DNA of 64,000 nucleotides from Pseudoduganella umbonata (GCF_014192225.1 NZ_JACHXS010000003.1:1-64000), one strand, 5' to 3'. Numbered from the stretch's first letter, positions 26,451 through 37,126 are shown. Translations and numbers: made by a program. The notes: generated by a model not told the origin, from the letters alone.

Positions 26451-26489
26451 AAAAAAGCCGCGCGGACCTTCCGGCCCGCGCGGCTTTTT
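26451..26489. terminator. Bidirectional Rho-independent terminator
   Basis: A nine-base stem GCCGCGCGG / CCGCGCGGC is flanked by six A residues on the left and five T residues on the right, so it can stop both the small gene at 26200 and galK, which converge here. Confidence 0.9.
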
Positions 26490-26519
26490 CAGTAGCGAAC
26501 TTCAGCGCAGCACTTCAGG

Positions 26520-27683
26520 TCAGGCCGATACCACGCCCGCACCCGCCGACGCCTTGCACACGTAGATCGTGGCGCCCTGCCCGTTCGGACCCGGATACTC
26601 CTTTTCGACCGCGGCGCGCACCGGCGCCACCTGCGCTTCCGGCACCAGCGCCACCACGCAGCCGCCGAAGCCGCCGCCGGTCATGCGCACGCCGCCGGTG
26701 TCGCCGATCACGTTCTTGACGATGTCCACCAGCTGGTCGATCAGCGGCACGGTGATCTCGAAATCGTCGCGCATCGACGCGTGCGACGCGGCCATCAGCT
26801 CGCCCATGCGCGACAGGTCGCCCTGGCCCAGCGCCGTATTGGCGGACAGCACGCGAGCGTTCTCCGACACGATGTGGCGCGCGCGCTTGAGCGTGACGGC
26901 ATCGAGTTCGCCGCCGCGCGAATCGAGCATCGCCTGGTCGACGTCGCGCAGCGCCTTCACGCCGAAGTGGCTGGCGGCCGCCTCGCACTGCTTGCGGCGG
27001 GTGTTGTACTCGCTGTCCACCAGGCCGCGCTGCACGTTCGAATTGAAGATCATGATCGCCGCGCCGGCCGGAATCGGCACCGGCGTGGTTTCCAGCGAGC
27101 GGCAGTCGATCATCAGCGCATGGCCCTCGACGCCGGAGGCGGAAATGATCTGGTCCATGTTGCCGCACTTGGTGCCGACGAAGTTGTTCTCGGCGCGCTG
27201 CGCGGTCAGCGCGATGTCGATCGGCGACACGTCCTCGAAGCCCGGCAGCGTCGCGAACAGGCGGCCGATGGCCACCGTCAGCGAGGCCGACGACGACAGG
27301 CCGGCACCCTGCGGCACGTCGCCCGACACGACGATGTCGAAGCCCTGCAGCGGCAGGCCGCGCTCGACCATGTCGCGGATCACGCCGCGCACGTAGTTGG
27401 CCCACATCGGCTCGTCGCGGCGCTCGATCGGCGCATCCAGCGAGAACTGGTCCTCGGCGCCCGCGTAGTCGGCCGCCACGATATGCACGATGCGGTCGTC
27501 GCGGCGGCGCGCGGCGATCACGGTGCTGTAGTCGATCGCCGCCGGCAGCACGAAACCGTCGTTGTAATCGGTATGCTCGCCGATCAGGTTGACGCGGCCG
27601 GGTGCCTGCACCACCACTTCGGGTGCGGCACCGAACTTGTTTTCGAACGCGGTGCGGGTATGGTTAATCAGCGTTTCGCTCAT
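26520..27683 (-). CDS. galK: Galactokinase
   Basis: Cytosolic GHMP kinase of 387 residues that phosphorylates galactose to galactose-1-phosphate in the Leloir pathway. The galactokinase signature [19 protein letters not shown] is near residue 29, the ATP-binding [13 protein letters not shown] near 125, and the third motif [12 protein letters not shown] near 340. Length is typical. It is the last gene of a symporter-galT-galK set on the minus strand, 48 bases after galT. No galE or galM is present in the window. Confidence 0.97.
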   Translation of the reverse strand: MSETLINHTRTAFENKFGAAPEVVVQAPGRVNLIGEHTDYNDGFVLPAAIDYSTVIAARRRDDRIVHIVAADYAGAEDQFSLDAPIERRDEPMWANYVRGVIRDMVERGLPLQGFDIVVSGDVPQGAGLSSSASLTVAIGRLFATLPGFEDVSPIDIALTAQRAENNFVGTKCGNMDQIISASGVEGHALMIDCRSLETTPVPIPAGAAIMIFNSNVQRGLVDSEYNTRRKQCEAAASHFGVKALRDVDQAMLDSRGGELDAVTLKRARHIVSENARVLSANTALGQGDLSRMGELMAASHASMRDDFEITVPLIDQLVDIVKNVIGDTGGVRMTGGGFGGCVVALVPEAQVAPVRAAVEKEYPGPNGQGATIYVCKASAGAGVVSA

Positions 27684-27731
27684 CAGGATCTCTTCTTGTT
27701 TGCGTTGCTTAGTTGGATGGCTTGTTCGGGG

Positions 27732-28781
27732 TTACTGGCGCTGGAGATAGTGTACATCCGGCAGTGCGCGCAGCTGCGCGGCAGCCTGTTCCGGCGTCAG
27801 GTCGCGCTGCGCCTCGGCCAGCATCTCGTAGCCGACCATGAACTTGCGCACCGATGCGGAACGCAGCAGCGGCGGGTAGAAGTGGGCGTGCAGCTGCCAC
27901 GGCTGCGTATCGCCCGCATTCCCGTCCACGTCGTATGGCGCACCGTGCCAGCCCATCGAGTAAGGGAACGAGGTCTGGAACAGGTTGTCGTACTTGATGG
28001 TCAGCTGCTTCAGGGCCACGGCCAGGTCGGCGCGCTGTTCCTTTGTCAGCTCTTCCAGGCGCTTGACCTCGAAGCGCGGCAGCAGCAGCGTCTCGAACGG
28101 CCAGCTGGCCCAATACGGCACCACCGCCAGCCAATGCTCGGTACTGACGACGGTGCGCTCGCCGGCGGCCGCCTCGCGCTCCACGTAGTCGAGCAGCATC
28201 GGCCGGCCGTTATCCTTGAAGTAGGCGCGCTGCTGCACGTCTTCCTTGGCGGGGGAATTCGGGATGAAGCTGTTGGCCCAGACCTGGCCGTGCGGGTGCG
28301 GATTGGAGCAGCCCATCGCCTGGCCCTTGTTCTCGAACACCTGCACCCACGGGTAGGTCTTGCCCAGTTCCCCGGCCTGCGCGCACCAGGTGTCGACTAC
28401 CTGCTCGAGCCCCGGCAGATCCATCTCCGGCAGCGACTTGCTGTGGTCCGGCGAGAAGCAGATCACGCGGCTGACGCCGCGCGCGCTGGTGTTCTGGAAC
28501 AGCGGGTCGGTGCTGGCCGGCGCGTCCGGCGTATCGGCCATCAGCGCGGCGAAGTCGTTCTGGAAGACAAACGTGCCCTTGTAGTCGGGATTGACTTCGC
28601 CGTTGACGCGCGTATTGCCGGCACACAGGTAGCAGTGGGGATCGTGCGCGGGTTTCGGGGTATTGTCGACCGCTTCCTGCTGGCCCTGCCAGGGGCGCTT
28701 GGCGCGGTGCGGCGAAACGAGCACCCACTCGCCGATGAGCGGGTTGAAGCGACGGTGTGGATGGTCTGTGGGATTGAACAT
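27732..28781 (-). CDS. galT: Galactose-1-phosphate uridylyltransferase
   Basis: Protein of 349 residues, full length for GalT, which exchanges UDP-glucose and galactose-1-phosphate. The active-site block [17 protein letters not shown] contains the nucleophilic histidine of HPHGQ. Zn ligands are suggested by [12 protein letters not shown] near residue 52. It precedes galK by 48 bases and is presumably co-transcribed with it. The 205 bases between it and the symporter contain the palindrome TTGCGCGCAA (28933-28942) within an ATGAT...ATCAT frame, a possible operator or internal structure. Confidence 0.97.
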   Translation of the reverse strand: MFNPTDHPHRRFNPLIGEWVLVSPHRAKRPWQGQQEAVDNTPKPAHDPHCYLCAGNTRVNGEVNPDYKGTFVFQNDFAALMADTPDAPASTDPLFQNTSARGVSRVICFSPDHSKSLPEMDLPGLEQVVDTWCAQAGELGKTYPWVQVFENKGQAMGCSNPHPHGQVWANSFIPNSPAKEDVQQRAYFKDNGRPMLLDYVEREAAAGERTVVSTEHWLAVVPYWASWPFETLLLPRFEVKRLEELTKEQRADLAVALKQLTIKYDNLFQTSFPYSMGWHGAPYDVDGNAGDTQPWQLHAHFYPPLLRSASVRKFMVGYEMLAEAQRDLTPEQAAAQLRALPDVHYLQRQ

Positions 28782-28986
28782 ACGGCTCCTGTTTTTGTGG
28801 CTTGCTGTGAGACTGTATCGAGACTGTATCGATACCGGGCGGTTCGCGGCGCACCATGCGGCTCGCCGGTGTCAGCAGGCGAACGGGGGCGGATGTGCCG
28901 GAAAACCGGGCGCGACCCGGCATGATAGCGCGTTGCGCGCAATCATGAATCCGGGCCGCGTGATGTGTGCGGGCTGGCGGGCTAGA

Positions 28987-30657
28987 TTACCACCATGCTC
29001 CGTAGACGGCGATCAGGATCGCGCAGATGATGGCCGAGCCGATCGCGAAGCCGCGCTCGACGCGGAACATGCCGGTATCGACGATCATCCGCCTGGCCTC
29101 GCCGGAGACGGCCGAGGTCTTGCTGATCAGTACCATGCCGGCGACGACGACCCAGAACACGATGAACATGCGGTCCAGGAACGGGATCTCGTAGACGCCC
29201 GTGCCGTTGTCGACGGCGAAGCCGATCGGCGCCAGGAACGACAGGTCCATCATGCCCGGCAGGAACTTCAGGATGATCGACAGCACCAGGCCGCCAACGG
29301 TCGCGAACATGGCCGCCGCGTGCGTGGTCTTCTTCCAGAAGAAGCCCAGCAGGAACATCGCCAGGATGCCCGGCGACACGAAGCCGGTGTATTCCTGGAT
29401 GAAGGCGAAGCCGCCCTTCTTGTCGATGCCCAGGAACGGCGCGATCAGCGCGGCGATGGCGATCGACACCATGACCGTCAGGCGGCCGACCCAAACCTGC
29501 TTCTGCTCGCTGGCGGTCTTGTTGAAGTGCTGCTTGTAGATGTCCAGCGTGAAGATCGTCGCGATACTGTTGGCCTTGCCGGCCAGCGACGCCACCACGG
29601 CGGCGGTCAGCGCGGCAAACGCGATGCCCTTGATGCCGGTCGGCAGCATGGCCAGCAGGGTCGGGTAGGCGCGGTCAGGATTCAGCTCGCCGCCGACGCG
29701 CATCGAGTCGCCCAGCGCGCCGGACTTGTCCAGTGCGTAAGCGGCGATACCTGGCAGCACCACGATGACCGGCATCAGCAGTTTCAGGAACGCGGCGAAC
29801 AGCAGGCCTTTGCGGGCCGTCTTCAGGTCCGCGCCCAGCGCGCGCTGCGTGATGTACTGGTTGCAGCCCCAGTAGTTCAGGTTGACGATCCACATGCCGC
29901 CGATCAGCGTCGTGAGGCCCGGCAGGTCCATGTAGTTCGGGTTGCCGCGGTCGAGCACCATGTCGAAGTGCTCGCCGGCACGCACGAACAGTTCGCTGGC
30001 GCCGGCGATCGAGCCGCTCTTGCCGCCCAGCGTGGCGACCAGGTCCAGCGCGATCCACGTGGTGACGAGGCCGCCGACGACCAGGCACAGCACCTGGATC
30101 ACGTCCGTGTAGCCGATCACCTTCATGCCGCCCAGCGTGATGATCGCGGCGAACACGGCCAGGAAGATCATGCAGGCGAACACGTTGATGCCGGCGACGC
30201 TGGAAATGGCCAGCGCGCCCAGGTACAGGATCGACGTCAGGTTGACCACCACGTACAGGCCGAGCCAGAACAGCGCCATCGTCGTCGCCACGGCCTTGCC
30301 GTAGCGCTGTTCGAGGAACTGCGGCATCGTGTAGATGCGGTTCTTGAGGTACACGGGCATGAAGAACACCGCGACGATGATCAGCGTGGCCGCGGCCATC
30401 AGTTCATACACGGCGATCGCCATGCCGATCTTGAAGCCGGAACCGCTCATGCCGATGAACTGTTCGGCGGAGATGTTGGAAGCGATCAGGGAGGCGCCGA
30501 TGGCCCACCAGGTCAGCGAGCCTTCGGCGAGGAAGTAGTCATGCGAAGCCTGGCCGGAAGTACTTTTTTTCCGGCGGTAGATCCAGATGCCGTAGCTGGA
30601 GATGACGATGAAGTAAAACAGGAAGACAAGCGTGTCCAGGGTCGAAAATTGATTCAT
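28987..30657 (-). CDS. Sodium/sugar symporter (SSS family, SglT-like)
   Basis: Inner-membrane protein of 556 residues with about fourteen hydrophobic segments. The opening (LDTLVFLFYFIVISSYGIW), DYFLAEGSLTWWAIGASLIASNISAEQFIGMSG and NLNYWGCNQYITQRALGA are typical of the SGLT-like sodium:sugar branch of the solute:sodium symporters. Its position upstream of galT and galK makes galactose (or glucose/galactose) the likely substrate, imported with Na+. An operator-like site lies about 215 bases before the start. Confidence 0.92.
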   Translation of the reverse strand: MNQFSTLDTLVFLFYFIVISSYGIWIYRRKKSTSGQASHDYFLAEGSLTWWAIGASLIASNISAEQFIGMSGSGFKIGMAIAVYELMAAATLIIVAVFFMPVYLKNRIYTMPQFLEQRYGKAVATTMALFWLGLYVVVNLTSILYLGALAISSVAGINVFACMIFLAVFAAIITLGGMKVIGYTDVIQVLCLVVGGLVTTWIALDLVATLGGKSGSIAGASELFVRAGEHFDMVLDRGNPNYMDLPGLTTLIGGMWIVNLNYWGCNQYITQRALGADLKTARKGLLFAAFLKLLMPVIVVLPGIAAYALDKSGALGDSMRVGGELNPDRAYPTLLAMLPTGIKGIAFAALTAAVVASLAGKANSIATIFTLDIYKQHFNKTASEQKQVWVGRLTVMVSIAIAALIAPFLGIDKKGGFAFIQEYTGFVSPGILAMFLLGFFWKKTTHAAAMFATVGGLVLSIILKFLPGMMDLSFLAPIGFAVDNGTGVYEIPFLDRMFIVFWVVVAGMVLISKTSAVSGEARRMIVDTGMFRVERGFAIGSAIICAILIAVYGAWW

Positions 30658-31094
30658 CGGAATATTTTTGAGTGTGTCTCTGGTAATGGGCGGTCTTGGA
30701 TTCCGCCCTGCTTCTACTTATTGGGACCCCGGTCCGGCCTACGCTCATGGCCGGCTCCGGTGCCTTTTCCCCATGCGGCGACAGGATGCACCACGCAGTG
30801 CACCCATCGGCGATCGCGACCCGAAACACTCAGCAGGTTGATTGCTGCAACGCGCATTTGGTCATTGTTGCGATAGCGCTAACTATACCATGTGCAACTA
30901 CATTGCAGAGTCAAAAAATGTAGTTGAAACCGATTCCACCAGTGCGCCGGGAGCGCATTGTGAAAAATTACTACGCCGTCCGGTCATTCTCGCTCCTGCG
31001 AAAGCCCAACGGCGCCAGTGCCGATCACTACTGGTGAGCGAAGATGCTTGCCGGATCCGGACTCCGCCGGCACGGGCGAGATGGCGGGGAAGCC
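30658..31094. other. Upstream region of the galactose symporter
   Basis: No gene is credible here. The region contains the promoter side of the symporter, including the operator-like site at 30871 and a locally AT-rich segment around 30880-30925. Confidence 0.55.
30871..30884. promoter_or_regulatory. LacI/GalR-type operator-like site before the symporter
   Basis: CGATAGCGCTAACT matches TGTTAGCGCTAACA at 11 of 14 positions, with an intact TAGCGCTA core. It probably controls the symporter-galT-galK genes in response to a sugar (inference). Confidence 0.45.
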
Positions 31095-32369
31095 TCAGGT
31101 AGCCACGCGTACCAGTTCGGGCACGCCGCTCAGCACAATGCCGCGCACGCCGTTGCGGCCGTTGTGCTTGACCGCATACAGCTGGGCATCGGCGGCGCCG
31201 ACCAGCGCTTCGGCCGACGCCGGCAGGTGGGGATGCTGCGCCGGCACGCAGGCGATACCGAAGCTGGCGGTTGCGGAGGCCGTGACGCCGTCGCCGATGC
31301 GCGTGGCGCTGGCGGCAAACGCGGCGCGGATGCGCTCGGCCAGCGCCAGCGCGCCAGCCAGCTCCGTCTGGGGCAGCACGACCAGGAACTCCTCGCCGCC
31401 GTAGCGCACCACGCGATCCACCGTCTCGCGCGTCATCGCCCGCAGCAGGCCGGCGAAATCAGCCAGCACCCGGTCGCCGGCCGCATGGCCGTGGGTATCG
31501 TTGATGCGCTTGAAATGGTCGATATCGCACAGGATCACCGACAGCCCGGTGCCGTAGCGGCGGGTACGCGCCAGTTCGGCATCCAGCAACCCCTTCTGCA
31601 GGATGCGCCGGTTGTGGCAGCCCGTCAGCGGATCGCGGTCGGCCATCTGCTGCAGCAGGATGGCCGAGCAGAACTGCTCGCGCAGGCCGAGATGGAACCG
31701 GCGCGCCGCGATGTAGCCGAGCGTATTGGCCAGGATCAGCAGCAGCACCAGGGTCAGCAGGTCGTCGGCCCGCAGGTTGCCCTGGAACGCCAGCATCGCG
31801 CCGAACACGGCACTGGAACCGGCCCCGATCGCGACCGTGTAATGGATACGGTTGGGGAAATTGACGTAGACCGCCATCAGGATCAGCGCCTGCGACATGA
31901 CGTTCCATGGCAATGTCTCGGGCTGGTACCAGCACACCACCATGAACACGGCAAGTGCGACGACGAGCAGCGCGCTGGAGGCGCTGTTCGACAGCGCGAT
32001 GGAATCAGGCCGGCGACGGATCGCGTAAATGCCGCCCAGCGCCACCAGCGCCACCAGCACGCGCAGGGCGACCAGCGCGAAGGCGGTAGCGGTCGGGCCG
32101 AGCGTGGCGATGTCGGTGGCGCCGAACACCACGTAGAACACCGCGGCGCAAAGCAGGCTGATCTTCAGCTGACCATTGCGTTCCGGCAGCGTGTGGGCGA
32201 TGAAACGCGCCTCGCAGTCCGGATCGGTGAATTCGGCACGCCGGCGGTCGATAATCAGGCTGGAGTCGGGCAGGTCTTCGAGGGGCACAGGGGTCGTTCC
32301 GGCAATAGTACGGGTCGTGAGCCCGCACGATCGCAGCCGGACGAACATCCGGCATCCCCACTTCCACAT
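31095..32369 (-). CDS. Membrane diguanylate cyclase (GGDEF)
   Basis: Protein of up to 424 residues; a later start (for example residue 8) is possible because no clear ribosome site marks the first ATG. About six membrane helices occupy residues 70-225. The catalytic GGDEF domain follows: DRDPLTGCHNRR, CDIDHFKRINDTHGHAAGD and an active YGGEEF signature. Upstream of the signature there is RETVD rather than RxxD, so the product-inhibition site looks degenerate. It makes c-di-GMP at the membrane; the signal sensed by the MASE-like helices is unknown. Confidence 0.88.
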   Translation of the reverse strand: MWKWGCRMFVRLRSCGLTTRTIAGTTPVPLEDLPDSSLIIDRRRAEFTDPDCEARFIAHTLPERNGQLKISLLCAAVFYVVFGATDIATLGPTATAFALVALRVLVALVALGGIYAIRRRPDSIALSNSASSALLVVALAVFMVVCWYQPETLPWNVMSQALILMAVYVNFPNRIHYTVAIGAGSSAVFGAMLAFQGNLRADDLLTLVLLLILANTLGYIAARRFHLGLREQFCSAILLQQMADRDPLTGCHNRRILQKGLLDAELARTRRYGTGLSVILCDIDHFKRINDTHGHAAGDRVLADFAGLLRAMTRETVDRVVRYGGEEFLVVLPQTELAGALALAERIRAAFAASATRIGDGVTASATASFGIACVPAQHPHLPASAEALVGAADAQLYAVKHNGRNGVRGIVLSGVPELVRVAT

Positions 32370-32566
32370 CGGACGACATCAGGGCTGGCGCGGCGGGCTG
32401 CGCCAGGCTCCTATTTTAACTCAATAGGAAGTTTTATTTCCGTATGGCATTAATTTATTTGCCGGGCCGGATGTCGAGTGGCGCGCAACATACACCGCTC
32501 ATCCCCGCCCCGCCCGGCAAGTGCCCTCCCGTCCTCCTGCGGGACGCGGCATTGCAGTCCACGGTA

Positions 32567-35500
32567 CTACAGTCCCCGGTACACCAGCCCCACGGTGACC
32601 CGCCGGCCCGCGTAGGCATAGTTCTGCAGGTACGGCGTGCCGTCGCTGTAGCCGGTCGAGGCGATGCTCCGGGTTTCCGTCTGGTTCGACAGGTTGCGGC
32701 CCTCGACGAACAGTTCCAGCTCGGGGCGCAATTTATACGAGATGCGCGCGTCGATGAAGCGGGTCGCATCGCGGATGTTCGCGGTGCCCGGATTCCACGG
32801 CAGCGACGTCGACGAGTTGACGTTGAAGGCCGGGTAGGAGTTCAGGCCCGTGCCGGTGGCGCCGCACGGGGCCGTGCAGCCGTAATACGCGGCGACCGCC
32901 TGCACGGCCACGCGGGCGGCCAGCTTGCCGTCGTCGTACCACAGCGCCAGGTTGTACGAGTACTTCGGCTCGCCCGATTGCGGCTGCGCCTGGCCCGTCA
33001 GCGGGTCGATCATCGCCTGGTCCATCGTCGACTTCTGGCGCGTGTAGTTGGCGTCCACGCCCGTGTAGCGCAGGTAGGAAGGCAGGAACGTGAAGGCGCT
33101 GCGGGTGCCGAACTCGACGCCGGTGCGGGTGGTCGGCAAGCCGTTCGTGTAGGTGGTGTAGTCGAACACGATGTCCGACAGCGGCTGGCCCGTCACCGGA
33201 TTGACTTCGCCGGAGCCGGCGAACAGTGGCACGTCGAACACGCCGGTGGTCTTGCTGGCGCCGATGCGGCCTTCCTGGCGATAGGCGGCCAGGCTGAACA
33301 TCGTGTCGGCGTTCGGGTACCACTCCAGCGACAGGTTCTGGTTGAAGTTGCTCTGCCCCTGCAGCGCCGGATTGCCGACCGTGTTGCAGCGCAGGCTGCC
33401 GTCGTCGCCCGCCACGTCGTCGGCATCGCGTTCGTCATAGGTGCAGGTACCCGATGCTAGCAGCCGCGACACCGGCGGCAGGGCTGCCGACTTGGCCGCG
33501 CTGTAGCGCGCCACCAGCTGGTTGGGAATGAGCCACAGGCCCACGTTGTAGCTGGGCAGGAAAATGTGGCTGGTGGCGTCGATCGCCGTGTTCTGCGTGA
33601 CGGAACTGGTGACGATGCCGGCCGCCGCATCCGGATTGAGCGGATCGAACTGCGGCGTCTTTGTAATCACTCGGAACGTCATGCTGCCGGTGCCCTGCAC
33701 CTTGCGGTGCACGTAGCGGTAGCCGAAGTTGCCGTCCACTTCCCAGCCGAACGGCAGCGCACGGCCGGTGAACGGGATGGTGTCGAAGCCGAAGTCCGTC
33801 ATCAGGTAGAACGCCCTGGTATCCTCGCGCACCTTCGAGATCGGCTGCTGGTACACCTGGCCATCGCTGCCGGTGCACTCCTTGGTGCAGTGGTAGTCAT
33901 AGTTCGGCATCTTGAGCAGCCCGATCACCTTCAGCACGTCGAGCTGGTTCCAGTTGTCCAGCGTGTTGCCGGGCCGGCCCGACGCGCCATTGAACAGCTT
34001 CGTGGCCGTGGCCGGATCGGTCATCGCGGCGCCCAGCAGGTTCTGGAAGTCCTGCATCGGCAGTACCCAGGTGCCCGACAGCGACGGCGCCGTGCCCGGC
34101 GTGTAGCCGTACTTGCACGCATTGGCGGTGCCGGCCGAACCCGGCGTGTCGGCGCAGCCGCGGATCACGCCGCGCACTTCGGTGCTGGGCACGGTGATCG
34201 CCGGGCTGTAGTCCGGCTGGCCGGCGGTGCCCTGCGCGGTGCGCACCGTATAGCCGCCGCCACCCCAGCTGTCGTTGCCGCTGCGGCGCAGGTTGAAGCC
34301 GGACTTCAGGTACTTGAAGACGGGAATCCTGTCCGACAGCGCATACGACAGGTCGAGCTTGGCGGTCTGTTCGTCGGTCTCGATCACGCGCGGGCTTTGC
34401 CATAGCAGGGTGCGGTCGGCGGTCACGTTCGGCATGGCCGGGTCGGTGCTGGCCACCGTCTGGTTGTAGTTGGCCGGATCGCCATTGTCGGGAATGCCGT
34501 TGGCGAAGTCGTAGCCCCAGGTGCCGTCCGGCCCCACCGAGGCGGTGGCCGGGCCGGCGTTGTTGAAACTGACCGACCAGCGCGCATTGGCGCGGCGGAA
34601 GTCCGATCGGGAAGCGCCCACCAGCAGTTCGGCCGTCAGGGCATCGCGCTTGAACGTGCCGCCGAACTGCAGGTACTTGGTGTTCACCTCCATCAGGTTG
34701 CGGATCTGGTCGGTGCCGGCGCCGCCGTTATCGAGCGAGAAGCTGGTCAGGTGGTGGCCCTTGTCGACCACCGCGGTGGCGGGGTTGAAGTTGACGGCCG
34801 CGCCCTGCACGATGCCGGTGCCGGAGGCGCCCAGGCCGTAGGTGTATGGCGACGTGTAGTTGCCGGTGCCCGGCGTGGCCGTGCGCACGCCATTGGCATC
34901 CACGTACGAGCCCGTGCCGTTCACGCTGACCTGGCCCAGGTTGTACGTCATGAAGTGATCGTCCACCGTGCGGCGGCTGTACGACCCCTTGGCATACACG
35001 GTGAGATAGTCGTTGACCTTGAAGTCGGTGCGCAGGTCGAGGCCCTTGCGCTCGTCGATCTGGCGCTTGACGAAGTAGCGCAGCAGCTGCGGGCTGTAGT
35101 CGTTCCACTGGTTCAGGCACGTCAGCAGCTCGTTGCCGCGGTGGTCGATGGCCCGGTTGACGTCGGCGGCCGCCAGGCCGGCCAGCGCACCCGACGCCTT
35201 GGTGAACTGCGGGAACGCGTTGAAGCATTCCTGCTTGCTCTGCGCGGCGGCGGCGCGCTGCAGCAGGTCCTGTGGCGTGGCGCCGGCGAAGACCACGCGG
35301 CCGCCGGCATCGCGCAGGGTCGTCGTCGGCTCGATCGACGCCGGGTTCGACATGTCCAGCGAACCGGGCTGGAACGTGAACGTCTTTTCCGGCGAGTTGT
35401 CGATGTCCACATAGCGGCCGTAGCCATTCTGGCCATTGCCCGAGGTCTGCATCTGGTGCGCCTCGTTGTCCAGTTTCTGGTAATTGGCGTTGACGACGAT

Positions 35501-36199
35501 GCCCAGCCGCCCGCCGCCGAACTGGCGCGCACCCGTAAAGGACACGTCGGGCGTCCATTTCTCGTTCAGGCTGTGCTGGGTGCCCGAGGCGCGCACGGAA
35601 ACGAACGGCTTCTTGAAATCGAGGCCGGTGCGGGTCTGGATGCGGATGCCGCCGCCCAGCGAGCCTTCCACCATGTCCGCCGTCTGGCCCTTGATCACGT
35701 CGACGCTCTTGATCAGGTCCGCCGACAGCGAACGGAATTCCACGCCGCGGCCGTCGCCGCCGCCGTTCAGGTCCGAACCGCCGGCCGACTGCACCGACAT
35801 GCCGTCCAGCTCCACGCGCGTCAGGCTCGAGCCGTTGCCGCGCACCGACAGGCTGACGCCTTCGCCGTACTCGCCGCGGTCGATCGCCACGCCGGCCATC
35901 CGCGAGATCGCCTCGCCGATATTCCGGTCCGGCAGCGAGCCGACGTCTTCGGCGACGATCGAGTCCATCGCCGTCGACGCGTTCTTCTTGCGGTCGATCG
36001 ACGACTGCTGCGAGCGGCGGGTGGAGACGACGACTTTCTGCACGTCGCCGGCGTCGGCCGCCTGGCCGGATGCGGTGTTCGCCGGCACGGGCGAGGCAGC
36101 CTGCTGGGCCAGCGCAGGGCCGGCCATCAGCGATGCCAGGGCCAGGGACACCGCGCGGGCGGCGATGGTGGGCTGGGGGAAGGCGCGTTTTACATGCAT
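32567..36199 (-). CDS. TonB-dependent receptor without signalling domain
   Basis: Outer-membrane receptor of 1210 residues from the ATG at 36199 (GGAG eight bases upstream), with a signal peptide ending GPALAQ. A plug domain (about 55-200: DSIVAEDVGSLPDRNIGEAISRMAGV, LDGMSVQSAGG, SLGGGIRIQTRTG) is followed by a long beta-barrel ending in the aromatic-rich strand GRRVTVGLVYRGL. It is of the large Xanthomonas-Caulobacter type linked to carbohydrate uptake. It lacks an N-terminal STN domain. It is clearly paralogous to the receptor at 38163, sharing an extracellular Cys-containing GSDGxVYxQP block, and is divergent from the sigma factor that probably controls that receptor. Confidence 0.92.
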   Translation of the reverse strand: MHVKRAFPQPTIAARAVSLALASLMAGPALAQQAASPVPANTASGQAADAGDVQKVVVSTRRSQQSSIDRKKNASTAMDSIVAEDVGSLPDRNIGEAISRMAGVAIDRGEYGEGVSLSVRGNGSSLTRVELDGMSVQSAGGSDLNGGGDGRGVEFRSLSADLIKSVDVIKGQTADMVEGSLGGGIRIQTRTGLDFKKPFVSVRASGTQHSLNEKWTPDVSFTGARQFGGGRLGIVVNANYQKLDNEAHQMQTSGNGQNGYGRYVDIDNSPEKTFTFQPGSLDMSNPASIEPTTTLRDAGGRVVFAGATPQDLLQRAAAAQSKQECFNAFPQFTKASGALAGLAAADVNRAIDHRGNELLTCLNQWNDYSPQLLRYFVKRQIDERKGLDLRTDFKVNDYLTVYAKGSYSRRTVDDHFMTYNLGQVSVNGTGSYVDANGVRTATPGTGNYTSPYTYGLGASGTGIVQGAAVNFNPATAVVDKGHHLTSFSLDNGGAGTDQIRNLMEVNTKYLQFGGTFKRDALTAELLVGASRSDFRRANARWSVSFNNAGPATASVGPDGTWGYDFANGIPDNGDPANYNQTVASTDPAMPNVTADRTLLWQSPRVIETDEQTAKLDLSYALSDRIPVFKYLKSGFNLRRSGNDSWGGGGYTVRTAQGTAGQPDYSPAITVPSTEVRGVIRGCADTPGSAGTANACKYGYTPGTAPSLSGTWVLPMQDFQNLLGAAMTDPATATKLFNGASGRPGNTLDNWNQLDVLKVIGLLKMPNYDYHCTKECTGSDGQVYQQPISKVREDTRAFYLMTDFGFDTIPFTGRALPFGWEVDGNFGYRYVHRKVQGTGSMTFRVITKTPQFDPLNPDAAAGIVTSSVTQNTAIDATSHIFLPSYNVGLWLIPNQLVARYSAAKSAALPPVSRLLASGTCTYDERDADDVAGDDGSLRCNTVGNPALQGQSNFNQNLSLEWYPNADTMFSLAAYRQEGRIGASKTTGVFDVPLFAGSGEVNPVTGQPLSDIVFDYTTYTNGLPTTRTGVEFGTRSAFTFLPSYLRYTGVDANYTRQKSTMDQAMIDPLTGQAQPQSGEPKYSYNLALWYDDGKLAARVAVQAVAAYYGCTAPCGATGTGLNSYPAFNVNSSTSLPWNPGTANIRDATRFIDARISYKLRPELELFVEGRNLSNQTETRSIASTGYSDGTPYLQNYAYAGRRVTVGLVYRGL

Positions 36200-36535
36200 T
36201 TGTCGGTCTCCGGGGTTGTTGTGCACGGCAGCTGTGGCACTGCCTCACCCGGTTGACGAACCCCGCGAAAGATTCCCGCCGCCCCCTGCGCAAACAATCG
36301 CGCAACGTGATCGTTTCGCCGGCTTGCGGCAAATTAGTCACGGTTTCGCGCAAGCCGCGGTTGAGAACCCCCGCTGAACCGTGTATACATGCACACACTA
36401 TTGATATGCCGCAGCACTAAGAAGCGGCAGCACGGTCGCAACGAGCGGACGGAGGAGATGCATGGATCGGAGCAGACAGCAGCAAGGCGCCGGCGGAAAG
36501 CCGCGCGCCGTTCGTCATCCTGGTGGGAGGGTCGC
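36200..36535. promoter_or_regulatory. Divergent promoter region, receptor and ECF sigma gene
   Basis: The region separates the minus-strand receptor from the plus-strand sigma factor gene. The AT-rich stretch around 36379-36412 is the likely promoter core for one or both. No repeat is present. The longer frame upstream of the sigma start is rejected because a ribosome site defines 36536. Confidence 0.45.
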
Positions 36536-37126
36536 ATGATCGCGCCCCTGGATCCCGCCATCGTCGCCTGGGTCAGCGCCCACGTGATTCCCTATGAAGC
36601 GGAGTTGCGGCTGCGCCTGCGGCGGCTGTGCAACAGCGATGCCGAAGTGGACGACCTGGTGCAGGACGTCTACTTCCGCATTTTGAACATGGCATCGGTG
36701 CAGCACGTGCTGGAGCCGCGGGCGTTCCTGATGCAGATCGCCAAGAACATCCTGGTGGACAGGTTTCGCCGCGACGCCATCGTCCACATCGAGGCGGTGG
36801 CCAGCCTGGAACAGCTGGACGTGGCCGATCCCGGGCCGTCGCCGGAACGGGTGGCGCTGGCCCGGGCGGAACTGAAGTGGGTACTGGGCCTGGTCGCCAA
36901 CCTGCCGGAGCGCTGCCGGCGCGTGTTCAGCGCACGCAAGATCGACGGCCTGTCGCAGCAGGAAACGGCGCAGCGCCTGGAGATCTCGGAAAACGTGGTG
37001 GAGAAGGAAATGATGCGAGGACTGAAACTGGTGGCGGAGATGGTGGCGCGTGTCGGCGTCGAGGGTGGCGCGGCCGCCGGCCAGGCCGGACAGCCGCGCC
37101 GCGCCGCGCGAAAGCACAATGTCTAG
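36536..37126 (+). CDS. ECF RNA polymerase sigma factor (FecI-like)
   Basis: Protein of 196 residues from the ATG at 36536, with GGGAGG five bases upstream. Region 2 is seen at AEVDDLVQDVYFRILNMA and AKNILVDRFRRDAIVH, and region 4 at LVANLPERCRRVFSARKIDGLSQQETAQRLEIS. This is the FecI-type group used in cell-surface signalling. Its stop overlaps the FecR start by eight bases (ATGTCTAG), so synthesis of the two is coupled. It is expected to direct transcription of the receptor gene at 38163 when the anti-sigma releases it. Confidence 0.92.
   Translation: MIAPLDPAIVAWVSAHVIPYEAELRLRLRRLCNSDAEVDDLVQDVYFRILNMASVQHVLEPRAFLMQIAKNILVDRFRRDAIVHIEAVASLEQLDVADPGPSPERVALARAELKWVLGLVANLPERCRRVFSARKIDGLSQQETAQRLEISENVVEKEMMRGLKLVAEMVARVGVEGGAAAGQAGQPRRAARKHNV

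Noticed and set aside
28933..28942. TTGCGCGCAA palindrome as a terminator for the symporter gene
   Set aside because: It lacks a T-run on either strand; it is left only as a possible operator or structure before galT.
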